A DNA stretch of 64,000 nucleotides, from NCBI GenBank assembly GCA_036874045.1, contig CM072336.1, forward strand, positions 26,425,501 through 26,489,500. The letters run 5' to 3'. The translations under genes and the position numbers were made by a program. Below are positions 24,507 to 37,500 of the stretch, piece after piece. The notes below the pieces were generated by a model that saw only the letters and a program-made list of their open reading frames with translations, was not told the DNA's origin and ran no database searches. The stretch comes from Cymodocea nodosa (taxonomy: Eukaryota; Streptophyta; Magnoliopsida; Alismatales; Cymodoceaceae). How positions within the stretch are numbered: position 1 is the first letter of the stretch; each line of letters starts with the position of its first letter.

Positions 24507-25626
24507 TGCAAGATGCTCAAGAGATAATAAGAAAGCACTCAAGTATATTTTTTTCCTTCTTCAGTGAGTATTTGATAGTATTGTGGTTTTCATTCTTTTT
24601 CCTTGCAAAAACAGTGCACCCGGAATTGGTCGAGTAGTATCTTCTGGGATGTTTTCATTTTTCAATTGCCATACTCATTGCTTTTGCTTATAAATATCAT
24701 GATCTGAATGATTTTTTGTTCAAACTAAAATTTTGATTTATTAAAGCATCGAGCTGTTCAGATAAAGATCCAGATGCAGAGCTAATGCAAATCATGTTAA
24801 TTATCTCCACCAATCACATGGGATGGTGTTGTTGTCATCCATCTATGACGCGCATGCAAGTTGCATCCTTGCATGCTTGCCTCTTGCCCGTGGCTTATCG
24901 GCTTAGGGAAGAGTAGTGGACTATGCCAGATGGGGAGGAAGACGTCTTCCCAAATATATGCTGTTGGTCCTGCGATAATGCCTTTATCGATGAGTGCTGC
25001 CGTTGGAACTACACCAAACGTATATGAAAATATATATTTTGCTCCCTGGCTAATGTGGGAAGGTATCTACTTCAATAGATTTTCAAAATCTCCTTTTGCA
25101 AGAATAACGTAGACGATAAGATTTGAACTCTGAAGAGAATATTAAATTGCATGATTTTAATCTCATTCAGTTGAGAATCCAATTCTGTTAAGAGTTAAAA
25201 AGTTAAAAACCCTTCTTTCCAGCATCTGGAACCATTGAAATGATAAGCTCTCTTGACGACACTAGTGTTGTCGCCTATCATGCTAGTCATTTTTTCCTTA
25301 GGCTGCGTTTGTCTAAAGGTATGCTTGACTTTAATTTATGATGAGAGTCAGATACAACTGTTTTTAAATAAAACACATTTGTGATTGGAGGTGAGTTGGG
25401 AGTGGCACACCTGCTCCAAGCTCTTTCATGTTCAAGTATGGGTTGGAACCTGTGGTGTTCTTCCAACTCAGGATTTTACTAAAATACCTTCAACCCACCC
25501 CCCAAGAGGAGAGAGCAATAAGCTAGCCCTTCTCCTCCCTCACCATCATCTGTGACCACTAGGGCGAACTCACCGCTGGGAGTGTGCATGGGCATCTTCG
25601 ACAATGGAGGCACTCCAAACAATCAA

Positions 25627-25652
25627 GGGGGGGGGGGGGGGGGGGGGGGGGG
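25627..25652 (+). repeat. Poly-G homopolymer, 26 bases
   Basis: An unbroken run of 26 G in otherwise AT-rich DNA. It could fold as a G-quadruplex, or its length could be a sequencing or assembly error. Confidence 0.95.
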
Positions 25653-26006
25653 AGGCTAGCCATTCTCAACAGATTTGAGCAGGAAGATCGGAATTTTGAT
25701 GGGTCTTATAAGTCGACCGTTGTACCTCTAGAATCTTGATGGATCTGTGGTCGTCGTCATATGGGAAGAAATGGGGTTTTGAATGAAAGAAGTGGGAGAA
25801 AGGTAAAAAGAAAAAAAAAGAAAAAGAAAAAAAAAACAATATTAACGGACAAAATGATAAGAAAGGGAAAATTAACGAACGAAAAGACATGATTATACTT
25901 TAATGTAAACGTTGTAAATAACATTTGCTACTAATATATATATGTATACAAAAAAAATGGGATTGCGTGTGATAAGTTTTTGATATTATAATATTGTAAA
26001 TTATAA

Positions 26007-26028
26007 ACATATATATATATATATATAT
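26007..26028. repeat. (AT)n microsatellite
   Basis: About ten TA/AT dinucleotides in an AT-rich intergenic stretch. Confidence 0.9.
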
Positions 26029-27863
26029 GTATGTTTATAATAGTAATTAATATTAAAATATATTTAAAATATTATTACATGATTTTCCTAATAAATTTGG
26101 AAAATTATTTTTACGATATCAAATCAAAATATTATCTTTCAATTATGTATTGTATCGTGCCATATAATTTACAATATTATAATACCAACAAAAATGGTAA
26201 ACAACACAAAATATTAATTACGATACTTATTTTTTTAAAAATTGAGTAAATGCTAAAATTGAAAAAGTACAGATAGTATCACTTTAACAAACAAACATTA
26301 CTTTTAAATTCCTTCTTTTTTCTTTTGCTAAAACTACTTTTTCAAATTGTCATTATAATAACATTCTTAACTGAAACCGTTGTATTCTGAGGTTTAAACA
26401 AATTTAGCCTTAAACTTGTAAGAAGTAATTTACGTTACCTTTTTCAAGAAAAAAAATGAATTAGAAGATTCGTTGTCCTTACAAGGAATGATGGTTTATA
26501 ACTAAATAAAGCCAACACCGTAACCATGAAAATTGATTGATTAAGGGCAAAGCCAGCATTAGAAGACTTTTAGAAGTATGATTGTCTATTATATTAGTGC
26601 CAAAGTTAGTTAGACCTTCCATTTCTCCTGGTAGGTTTGTAAGTCAAAAAAGTCTAAAACTGTCGTAACACAGAAGGAAAAGAAAAGGCACGTTACACTT
26701 GAAGGTGTACTTTATTGTCGGTAAAATATTTTTACCATATTACTGACGTAGATTTAAGTTTTCGGATTTACACTTACGGTTGAATTCTTACTTCAATATT
26801 TAAAAGAAAAAAGAATGAAAAAGGACATTAATAGCGTAGGTAAGAGATATGGTAAAGATAGAGATCCGAGAGGAAAAGGATAAGCACGTATGGAACTTCC
26901 TTACGTTGTTCATATTGTAGAAGAATTCTTAGGAAAAATGATATTGTTATGACATTACAAACTTTAAGCACAAGAGGTTTACATAGACTACACAAAGAAA
27001 TGAAGAGTTTTGATGCAAAACTGGACGGGTAGAAATGGACATCATTCTTCACCTAAATGTGAGTTATATAGTATTTTAAATGAAGGAGAAATGTGGAGTC
27101 ATATCTATCTTTCTATTGCATGTCTTGACCAAAGTATGGAATTCTGTTGTCTTGATCGGCTTTATCACGACCATTTTATCAGTTTTAAATTTCCAAAAGC
27201 AGCCCACTAGTACATTTATCTTTTACCATATCATACTTTGTCAACATGATTACAAGGAGTTTCACTGATTTTGCAGCAGCCTTAAACCCCTTAACGCTTT
27301 TTTAGTTGTTTTCTTTTTTGTTCTGTTGTTGTTTTTCATTTTAGAATGATTAAATCAACAAAAGCCTTTTCATTTTTCCTCGCCCCTTTTCTTATCATCA
27401 TGTGCGTATGTACTTATTACCACTATCATTTTCAGTTTATGATAATCTGTTTGTCACTGTACTTCTTGTTTCACAACATCTGTCTGTTATTTTTGTGGCA
27501 TCTTCTTGTCGTCATAAGTGGTCTGTCTGTATCTATCCTTATTATCGTGCCGTTTCTCTACGATCATGATGTTTTCTTTATTCTTTTCTGGTTTATCTAT
27601 TTCTTAGGTGACGCCATTCCTTTTATGCCGTGATCTTATAAAGTTCAAAATTAGTCAGATACACACTTATTCAAGCTTAATTGAACTATAATTATCCAAT
27701 GTTGTTGTTAAATTGTATATTTAGAATGCCCATCCAGTTACGGCAATGACATCTCTTAATTTTAAAATTTATTTATCTTTTTCAGAATAATCAGCGGGCG
27801 GTCGTCTCTCGGAGAAAAAAACACGCCGCGGCGAGATTACGACCCCTTGGCGTCAAGATACCA

Positions 27864-27880
27864 TGACGTAATCAGTGACG
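27864..27880 (+). promoter_or_regulatory. as-1-like element (paired TGACG) upstream of CLT
   Basis: The sequence TGACGTAATCAGTGACG has two TGACG sites with a 7-base spacer, the same geometry as the as-1 element bound by TGA-class bZIP factors. Two more TGACG cores on the other strand flank it (27851-27855 and 27886-27890). It lies about 650 bases before the CLT start codon. Binding and function are inferred. Confidence 0.6.
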
Positions 27881-28134
27881 AGAACCGTCAATTATTTATT
27901 GCTTTGATATACCAGTACTTTTTTGAAATATTTATATATTAAAGAAAATCACGGACATTACGTTCTAGCCGATCGTTAGCAATTATTTACTCACAATACT
28001 TCTTATTGTTTGTTCCAATCCTCCTTGGATACAAATATTATTATTATTAAACATATTATTATTTTTTATTGCCTCGTAATATTCTATAAAAAACGATGAA
28101 CTAGTGGACGAACGTCGAAGTTCAGGTGTCCAAT

Positions 28135-28348
28135 CACGTGTGGCCGCGCTCGGTACTGATTGATGGCACTCGTGTGTCGATGGGCCCTACGTGTTTTTAA
28201 TTTTTTTTGTAATGCGATAATTACGTATTTTAAAATTTGTTATGCCGTGTCAATTTTTTTTTCTGGTTAATTGTCAAGTTTTTTTTTTTTTAATTTTTTT
28301 TTCTGTCAAGTGTTTTCTAAATACACCGCAGAAACCTCATGACACGTG
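28135..28348. promoter_or_regulatory. G-box and TCP-type motifs in CLT promoter
   Basis: CACGTG occurs at 28135-28140 and 28343-28348 (the second in gacacgtgggg). TGGGCCC is at 28181-28187. GTGGGGTCCCAC at about 28346-28357 is a near-palindromic class-I TCP-like site. These are common plant promoter motifs and only suggest a core promoter between 28.1 kb and the start codon. Confidence 0.45.
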
Positions 28349-28533
28349 GGGTCCCACCAACCTTTTTTTTTTTTTTTTTTTTTTTTCTATCAATCATTTT
28401 CTTTCGCAGGACACCCCCCACCCCTCTCGTTTGTTACATACACGAGCAAGGGGAAAAGGCAGCACTGCGCGGCACAGCTCTGTCCGAGGAGGAGGAGGGG
28501 TGGGAGGAGTAAGCAAATCCCTTGATCTAAGTG

Positions 28534-31500
28534 ATGATGTCGTCTTGCAAGTCCTTTGCGTCGATCGTCCCCTCGATCTCCTTCCACAGGACAGCATGGA
28601 TGCCATCCCGTCCACGCGAACTCTCCCCGCTCCCTCCTCTAGTGGACACGCCGGCGTGGATCAGATCAAGGAGAAGGTCGCGAGTTTGCTTCCGCTCTTT
28701 GGGAGAGAAGAAGTGGTGGATCGTGGATTTGGGGGACGGACGATATCGCGCATATCAACAACGACAACAACATCGTCGGGCGGAGGAGGAGGAGGAGGAG
28801 GAGGAGGAGGAGGAGGAGGAGCGGGAGCAGAACGAGGTGGAGGAAGCAGAGAGGAAGTGGAATACGAAGATCTTGGGCGCCGCCGCCGTGACGGTGGTAC
28901 TCGGGACCGGAAACCGTGTGCTGTATAAGCTCGCTCTCGTGCCGCTCAAGCGCTACCCCTTCTTCCTTGCACAGTTCGCAACTCTCGGGTTACTTCCTTC
29001 CCCTACTTTTTCAGTTTTTCTCTCTAGGAACTATTCTGCTGCCATTAATGACGTCGCATTTCATCCATGCTCTTAATGTCGTTGATCTTGCTTTTTATTT
29101 TTTCGATAATAATTGAGATAGCTCGGCTTCTAGAAAATTGAATTTTAGTAAAAGTTACGTGCTCAACTTTGTTATTTGATCTTGGCATTTTTACGCGACT
29201 GAATTTTTTTCTTGATTTCTCCCCCTCCATTCATGTTTTTTTTTTTCACTTTCTAATTTTTTGCTCTTGTTTTCAATAAATATTGTAAGTTTGTATTCCT
29301 TGCTACATTCGAGTAAGGGTGTAAAGGGTCAGGTTTCACGCGTTAGCTCGATCACACACGCACAGAGATCATGAAAATCCTCGAACTTTAATATTTTTCT
29401 TAACTTTATAGATATCAACTAGTATTTTAAATGAGGTAGGTATGATATATTCAATGAGTAAATATACAATATATATGATTAGAAATGCTTCATTTTTAAA
29501 TATTCATATATAAAATAATTTTTCCTAAATGTATGAAAATACTTATGTCAATTTTAGAAATATAATTTAGTCTATAAAAATGATTAAATTTAACTTAAAA
29601 ATTCATTCCTTATAAATATTATTTTCTAGTAAATCAACTTTTCTAAGAAAGTATATGATTCCAAGTAGTATTTTTAATTAAATTTAGACTTTATTATTAT
29701 TTTTTCTCTCGTAGATTTTTTATAAAAGAGAAGAATAATGATTGTGTTGAGATTAAAATCACAATTTGGAACGCAACCTCTACGGTGTTAACTGTGACAA
29801 ATCGTCGGGAGGCGACAGGAAAGTGCGGTTGAGGTGCACTTGGAGAAAGCGGAAGTTGTCGGGCGGTCCCGGTAAATTCGTTTCGGACCGTGGGATGGAT
29901 GGTGGCGACGTTGAAACCTTGACACATACGACGAAGAAACATTTTGCATTATCATGTAGTAGGGTCGCAGGAGTCTGTGGTTGAGGTGCACATGGAAAGA
30001 GCGGAAGTTGTCTTTTTCTGTTGGCTTTTTTTTCCAGTGGAAAAGCGGAAGTTGTCGAACGGTCCCGTTTGCGTGTTCGTTTTGAACCGTTGGATGTACG
30101 ATGATGATGAAAGGAAGAACCCACACATGCGACGAAGAAACTTTTGGCAGTTCTTTGTTGGGACTTAGACCATCCCCGCAATACTAGTTGAGATATAATG
30201 AAAGGTGCAATTCTGATTTGGATTCGTCGTCCCTCTGAGTTGGAACCGAAAGGAATAAGAAATGTGTTATAATTTTTAGCTAAGTTGGTCAAAATTACAT
30301 ATATTTATACTCCTCACTAAGGCAGTAAAAGTAAACCTCAGCGTCAAGAACTTGCTACCATTTTCGGAAAAGGGTCAGAAATTTTTATATTCCTAAAGAC
30401 ACATGTTGATCGATGGTTCATGTACGCACCATAATTCATGTCCACGAAGGTATACTAACAGTGTTAGCAGTTTCTAACTGAATAACAATTGTAATTGTAA
30501 CTGTGGTTGAGGATGAATAAAGTTTAGACTAGAAAGTAGAGTCGGCAGCCTTGAATGCCAAAAGTTGTTTTCGTTGAGTAAGTGTAGGTCCACCTCCCTT
30601 TTCACCGGATGGCTCACCAACGGAACCAGTTCTTCCACAATAGTTTACCGTTAGGCATATGTCCAACCACCACTTTCCGTTCAACAATCTCAACGATTGT
30701 GGGGACGCCACAATTTGATATCGAAGCTAGACAGTGACAAGGAACATGGACCATTGGACCTGGAGGAATTACATGAGCTTGTGTTCGGGATGGAGAGGGA
30801 AAACCAAATGGTCTTGAAGGGGATTGCAAAGACAATTAAAAATCTTACTACAGTGTCAAGGAATGTGCGAGAAGATTTTGGTCCTCCGATAGAGAAGGAA
30901 AATTTGGACTCATCGACAAAGAAGGGTAGTATGAAGGAAGTCTTACCGTGATCTTCTTTGAAGTTGTCCTTTTCAATCTATTAGGGCAATGAAGATCTGG
31001 TGACCTAGATGTTGCAGGCAGAGAGGTTTTTTGAGTTCTATAGAATCCCTGATGGACAGGAGGTCTGGTATGCCACATTACACTTAGAGAGTGAAACTAT
31101 ACAATGGTTTAATCGATATGAAACTATCATGAAAGAAAGAACATGAAAAGATTTTTAACGAAGACTTGATTGCAAGATTTGAAGTTGACAATTATGAACA
31201 ACTCCTAGCTAAGCTATCAAAGCTAAGGCAAACGAGAATTGTGAGGGAATTCTAGGGATAGTTTGAAAGAATTTTGAATAGTATTTCCCACCTCTTAGAT
31301 GTTGACACAACAATGGTGTTCATGAGCAGGTTGCAGGAAGAGCTGGGGATAGATGTTCAGGTGGTGGAGTTGACATCCTTAACTTGGGTGATGAAGCTGG
31401 GATGAATGTAGGAGGAGAAATGGAGTCGGCATCGTAAATTTTGGAAGGGGGAAATTGTAGGCACCAATCTTGGCCAAGGAGCGGGGTGGAAGAAGAGTGG

Positions 31501-34500
31501 TCATAAAGAGTAAGGAAGAACTACTAGTTCAGGAACTCTTGTGCTTCTGATCAAGGTTTTAACACCGATGGACATGAAGGAATGCTGGGACAAACAATTA
31601 TGCTACAATTGTGATGAGAAGTGGATAAGGCCAAAGTGTAAAACACAATCCTTGTTTTTGGTTCAAAGGGAGTGGGATGAGCAGGATCGAGAGGGCTCTT
31701 TGGAGGACTTGGAGCCAGAATTCTCTGTACATGCACTTAATGATGAAATCAAACAAGACACAATGCAAATTCAGGGTATGGTGAATGGACAATCTATGTT
31801 GGTACTTTTTGATAATGGGGGCACCTACAATTTCTTGGACCCATGATTTATCTTGAAGGGGCAAGAAGGGGTGTTTGGAGACTATTAAAGAGGCTCAGGT
31901 TGTTGGGGGAAGGACAGTTGAGGTGGTAGGTGAATGTAAGGGTCTCCAGTTGGATTGCCAAGGGGAAAATTATCTCAATAGATGTCAAACTCATGAAAAT
32001 TGAAATGTAACACAGAGATGATGAGTGAGGTAACTGCTGTACAAATGTTCAATGAATGGACTCAAGCTTGTAATCAGGCAATTGTCCTTGCAGTATTTGG
32101 AGAGGAGCAGGGAAGACCTCCAATTGAAGATATGGAGCTTAAGAATCTTCTGCAAGCTTTTTCCAAGATCTTCTAGACTCCCTTTTCCTTGCCACCAAAT
32201 TGCCTGGAGGACTACCAAATTCATTTGCAGGATGAGTTGAAGCAAATCATGGTGCCGCTGTATAGGCACCCTCACTTCTAGAAGAGAGAAATTGACCAGC
32301 AAGTGGAGGGGTTCCTGAAAACCAACATCATCTGCCCTAGTATCAGTCCACATCCTGCATTGGTTCTTCTCATGTGGAAGAAAGATGGGTTGTGGTGGTT
32401 TTGTGTAGACTACAAATAGCTCAATTGGAATACTATTAAAGATATATTCCCAATTCCAGTGATAGAGAAGTTGCTTGATGAGCTCACCCACGTTTGACAC
32501 TTCTCCAAGTTGGACCTCTGTTTTGGATTCCATCAGATTCATATCCATCTAGAGGAAGTGAGTAAGTCAGAGGAAGTGAGTAAGTCAGCCTTCCAAATGC
32601 ATGAGGGGCATTATGCATTCCTAGTGTTGTCATTTGAACTCTCAAATGCCCCCTCCACGTTTCAATCCCTAATGATTTGGATTTTTCAATCATTTCTACA
32701 CTACTTTGTCCTTGTCTTTTTCAACAACATATTGGCATATAGTTCCACTTGGGATGGGCATCTCTGCCACTTGTAGCAAGTGCTTGAGGAGTTGAGAAAG
32801 AATCATTTGTTTGGGAAAGAGAGCAAATGCCAATTTGGGTGTAGTCAAATTGAATACCTCAGTCATATGGTTGGACATGGTTAAGTTTGGCCTCAAGAAG
32901 ACAAAATTCTCTACATAATAAACTGGTCTCTTCCAACAAGTGTTTGACCCTCAGAGCCTTCTTGGGGCTTGCGGGGTACTATAAATGATTTATTACTGAC
33001 TTCAGAATTACAACTGTGCCCCTCACAGCTTTACTTTAGAAAGATAGGTTCCACTGGAACTCCACGGCAACACAAACTTTTAATGATCTTAAACAGGCTC
33101 TCACTTGGGCGTCAATCTTAGTCCTACCAGATTTTGACAATTTATTTGTCATTGAAGGGGATGCATCAGAGAATGGTGTAGGTGTTGTTTTGATACAGGA
33201 TGATCATGTTGTGGTATATCTAAGCTAAGCTTTCACTACTCGATAGAAGGCCCTCTCTACTTACGAGGAGGAGATTCTTGTGATTTTGCTAGTTCTCAAG
33301 AAATAGCAGATTTATTTTTTAGGCCAGCAATTCATAATTCACATTGATCAGAGAAGTTTAAAATTTCTGCTTGAGTAGCAAATTAACAATCTTGCACATC
33401 AGTAATGGTTAATTAAAATCATGGGGTTTGATTTTACCATTGAATTCAAAGAGGGGAGTAGCAACATCGCTGCTGATGCATTCTCAAGGGTAGACATGGA
33501 AACGGGCCTGCATGCTATATCATTGATACAGGAGGATTGGCTCTTAGAATTAAGGCAGAGATATGAAGAAGAAGAGGATTTAAAGGAGCTTTTAAATCAG
33601 TGGTACCAACAACAGTTAGATGCTAGTAAATATCAATTCAAAAATGGAGCGATTTCTTACAAGAATCAAATGGTGATTGGTGCTCATTCTCCACTCAAAA
33701 TGGTTTTACTTCGTGAATTCCATGACAACCCTATTGCTAGGCATAATGGATTTGGGAGCATATTAAATTAACTAAATAGTTTTAATTTGTTTCATCAAAG
33801 ATGTATAAATAGTTTTGATTTATTTCATCCTGATATGAATAAGTTTGATATAATTGATTGGTGGAAAAAATAAAGTATGATATTTCCTATTTTATCTTCT
33901 ATAACTAGAAAATTTTAACCATTCTGGTTTCTTTTATAATATGTAAATAAGTTTTTAGCATTAATGAAAATATTTTAGATGAAAAAAATTCAACCAGTTC
34001 AATTATGTAAGAAAAATTAGATAATTAATTTTACCATAATAAATATATATCTCCACACTAGCATCTCTCATATTCATATATTCTTACTCTCAGATATGTT
34101 GTTGTGTACTTCTCCATTTTGTACTGGCGTTATTTTACTGGAATTGTTACTGATGAGATGCTTTCCCTACCAAAGACTCCCTATATTCTCATTGGCCTTT
34201 TGGAGTCTCTTGGTGCAGCCACAGGAATGGCAGCTGGAGGTCTGGTAACTTTTGCCGACAGAAATTTTTTTATTTCTTTAGTAAATCATAGTAGGATTAA
34301 GGCATTAGTTGTTTACTGTTGTTGTAGTAAATCGTCATATTGCTTCATTTTTTTAGTGGTCTTCTGGTAATCATTATTTGGGCCTGTCATATGGGCATAA
34401 GCGCAGTTTTCCAAAAGCTTGAAAGCACAACCTTTCTTTGATGTTTTCATTTCAATTTGAAGCATGCTTGGGCGTGGAAATGTGAATAAGCCGGCATTTG

Positions 34501-37500
34501 TTATATTTAGTTCAAATATAGGTTGAAATTACATTTTCCATATGTTGGTTCTAAATAACTGTAACTAAATACCATCAAATTCTTCTTTAAATTTCCCTTT
34601 TCATATAGCTTATCACTTGTTATAGTTTGAAAAAAATCAGAAGAAAACAATTATTTGGCCACTAGTAAGAGGCTTTATGTTGGTTATTTTGGATTTTGAC
34701 TGCTAGGCATAATTGTCTTAGAATGCATACCATTGTGTTAAGAAGAAACTGGCTGTACCAACCAATCATTTGAATCTGTGGAATTTTAGGTTTCTAATTA
34801 TTCATCTATTTTATTTTTCCCACTTTTGTTGTTCATCCTCTAACCATAGTGTTTATATTAAACTGATTTTTTCTTAATTTTATACTCATTAATGTTTGTA
34901 CCATTCTATTTTCCTGCTTTTCTGTAAAATTTGGCTTTGTGAGTTCCATTATCGTTGCACTCTAAACAAGTTTCGCCTACATATTTTAAATCTTGTTTCC
35001 TGGTAGCAAGCTGATATTCACATGCTTTGTTTGAACCAGCTGTTTTATCTGGTGCTTCAATACCAATTCTTTCACAGGTAAATGAAGAACTGCTTATTTT
35101 GGTAAAAAGTTGGCATCATTTAAGATTAATTTTAGCTTTGTTTGATGCATAGAAACTATTCAGGTTAATATCTTGATGGCATCCATTGCAGACCTTTCTT
35201 ATTTGGCAGCTGCTTCTGTCATCTATATTCCTTGGGAGATCATATCACACCAATCAAATACTTGGATGCATTCTTGTTAGCGTTGGTGTTATATTAACTG
35301 TTGTGAGGTAAATAGATGGATTGCAATGAAAAGCCATTGATGTGCTTCCTTTTGTTGGGGGTTTCATTATAAAATAAACACAAATACAAAATATCAATCC
35401 TTTTGGAGTTGTAGATGAGCTAATGTTGACCCAACACTATATTTGTTGTAGCGATATGATGCATTCATTTTATTTTTATAGGTTGATGATTACACAAAAA
35501 TTCCAATGAATGAACATAACCAGAATCCCTTTTTGAGCCAACAATGATGGGGCCTACTGTGGTCAACCTCTCACAGTGCCTAGGAAATCCCATTCCCTGC
35601 ATGTGTAGGCTTCAATTTTCAGTCAGTCCCAAGTAAAAATGCTCACAATTGATGAGCTGCATATATTGAAATTATTTAAATAACCTTATATGTTGTGGTA
35701 TTTTTATATGCTTTGAACTAAGCTAATATTTGTAATAACTAAACATGATTTGTGTAGGCGTTAGATGCATGACATATAGTTAATTTATTAGGTTATTCAT
35801 CAATTAAATGTATGTGTTGCATGATGCTAGGAGTTGTGTCCTAGATATGAGTTGAAAAAATGCCCTAGAATATTTGTAGGAGTATTGCTCCCTTCTCAAC
35901 GCAAGCAACAATTAGTTAGGTTATTCCTCTTTCACATGGCACCAACTTCCGACTGATAGAGCATCTTAATCCCACAATGTACATTTAGTTAAATGAAAAC
36001 TTTCACTTCATTTTTCTATCCAATGTTACCGAGTTATATAATTTAAAGGTTTTTTCACTTTTTTTAATAGATGTAATTTATGGACTTTACCTACATGTTT
36101 GGTTTCATCCATATTTATTGTATTTCCCTTTCTTGAAGTTCCACTTGTAGGTTTTCTTAAAATATGGTATCCAAAAAATAGGATATTTTTCATTATCTTC
36201 TTCCTAACTTTCTTGAAGTTTGCACCATTATCCATCATCACCTATACAACATTTGATGGTCAGCCTCCTTGATAATGTCAAAAATCAATCTATATAGATA
36301 CTTGTAATCTTTAACATATTCTAATGCATTGATGGACTTAAAGAAAATGGTTTGTCTGTCATGGTATATCATAATATTGATGATCTACTTCCATATAATA
36401 GATGTCCATCTATCACACATGATAGCAACACTTTACATGGGTCAATGATTTTTCAAAGTATCAATGTAACTGTTGAGCTCATCCTTTGCTGAGTTTAAAT
36501 ATTTGTTTATCACCTCCAAATAAGCTGACACTTGTACACATGCTTCTTTTGTGATTACATCTATCATACATTATAGATGTAGTCCTTTTATTGCATTTGT
36601 GGGGATAACATTGTAAAGTATGAATTTTGATACAAAAGCTCTAAATTTTTTTTTAGCATTTATCTACGTCCATTTTGATGTTTTTTGTTTATGTTTGTTT
36701 CTTCTTGTAACTACGTGGTTTAGACAGTTGAAGCTTTCACTATATGTTTTAAACATACCTACAGCTTTCTTTTTCTTTGAAGTAGGTGGCATATGTGTAT
36801 TAGATGCACTATCCTTCATAAATTGTTTAGATCCTAAAGCATCATGTGAGGGTCTAAATTACTCTCTCTGCTTTTGTTTCTGTTTGAACTGCGTTATTAC
36901 CTCCTTATAAAATTGTCTCTCTTCTTTGTTTATCATATCAAGTAGGATGTTAATATTTTTGTTACCATCGTCAACAAAAATAGACATTGAAATATCTTCA
37001 ACTCTGTTTGTCTCTATCATAACATGGAATTCCCTTACTCCTCTACTTTAAGATATTTTTCAATCATTTAGCTCTCCTGCCCCTCACACTCTTCTTTGCA
37101 TTTATGTCTCTTGGTAATTGCCTCATTTGATTTTTGATAGTGATAGGGTATGAAGGACACTTTGTCACGTTACTAACTACCAACAAGGTGTTATTTCAAT
37201 CTAGACATGCCACTTCCTATTTTCTTCCCACAATATCTACATTAAATCTTTCTCCTATTTTTATCAATAGGAAATCCACAAAGCCAACCAAGATCTTCAT
37301 TTCTGTCAATCTGATAGTCACTCACACTTCAATCTGATCTACTCAACATCTTAACAACTACAAGTGAGAGTAACAACATAAGTTAAAACATTATCTTTTT
37401 CATAATTAATTAAATAGAATCAATACAATTTACTAAATATATTAACTGAAAATCACTAATATTCACTGAAAATAATTAATATTCACTAAAAATGACCAAT

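Larger units (their letters stand above)
24507..27780. other. SEC31 3' flank and intergenic stretch
   Basis: The SEC31 3' UTR starts at 24507; the poly(A) site is not certain. No protein family is recognised up to the CLT promoter. Visible items are a 26-base G run (25627-25652), an AG/A-rich tract (25800-25840), an (AT)n run (26007-26028) and very AT-rich DNA at 25900-26300. A hydrophobic open frame at 27346-27633 looks like a by-product of T-rich sequence. Confidence 0.6.
28989..34093 (+). other. CLT intron 1
   Basis: A phase-2 intron whose GT at 28989 and AG at 34092-34093 join LAQFATL-G-YVVVYFS. It holds a degenerate repeat (29800-30060), a truncated Gypsy element (about 30690-33771) and AT-rich DNA at 29380-29700 and 33780-34080 in which I see nothing else. 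Confidence 0.8.

Noticed and set aside
27346..27633. 95-codon hydrophobic frame that looks like membrane helices
   Set aside because: T-rich DNA gives Phe/Leu/Ile-rich frames by chance. No family motif, no codon pattern and no splice context.
28531..28533. GTG as start of CLT
   Set aside because: The next two codons are ATG and plant nuclear genes use ATG, so the start was set at 28534.
28242..28928. Long open frame of 228 codons across the CLT first exon
   Set aside because: It is in a different frame from the conserved transporter sequence and its Gly run is the same GGA repeat read out of frame. It is a shadow frame.
33421..33771. Stand-alone gene of 116 codons
   Set aside because: Sequence such as GSSNIAADAFSR is the RNase H/integrase junction of Gypsy elements and continues from the relic upstream.
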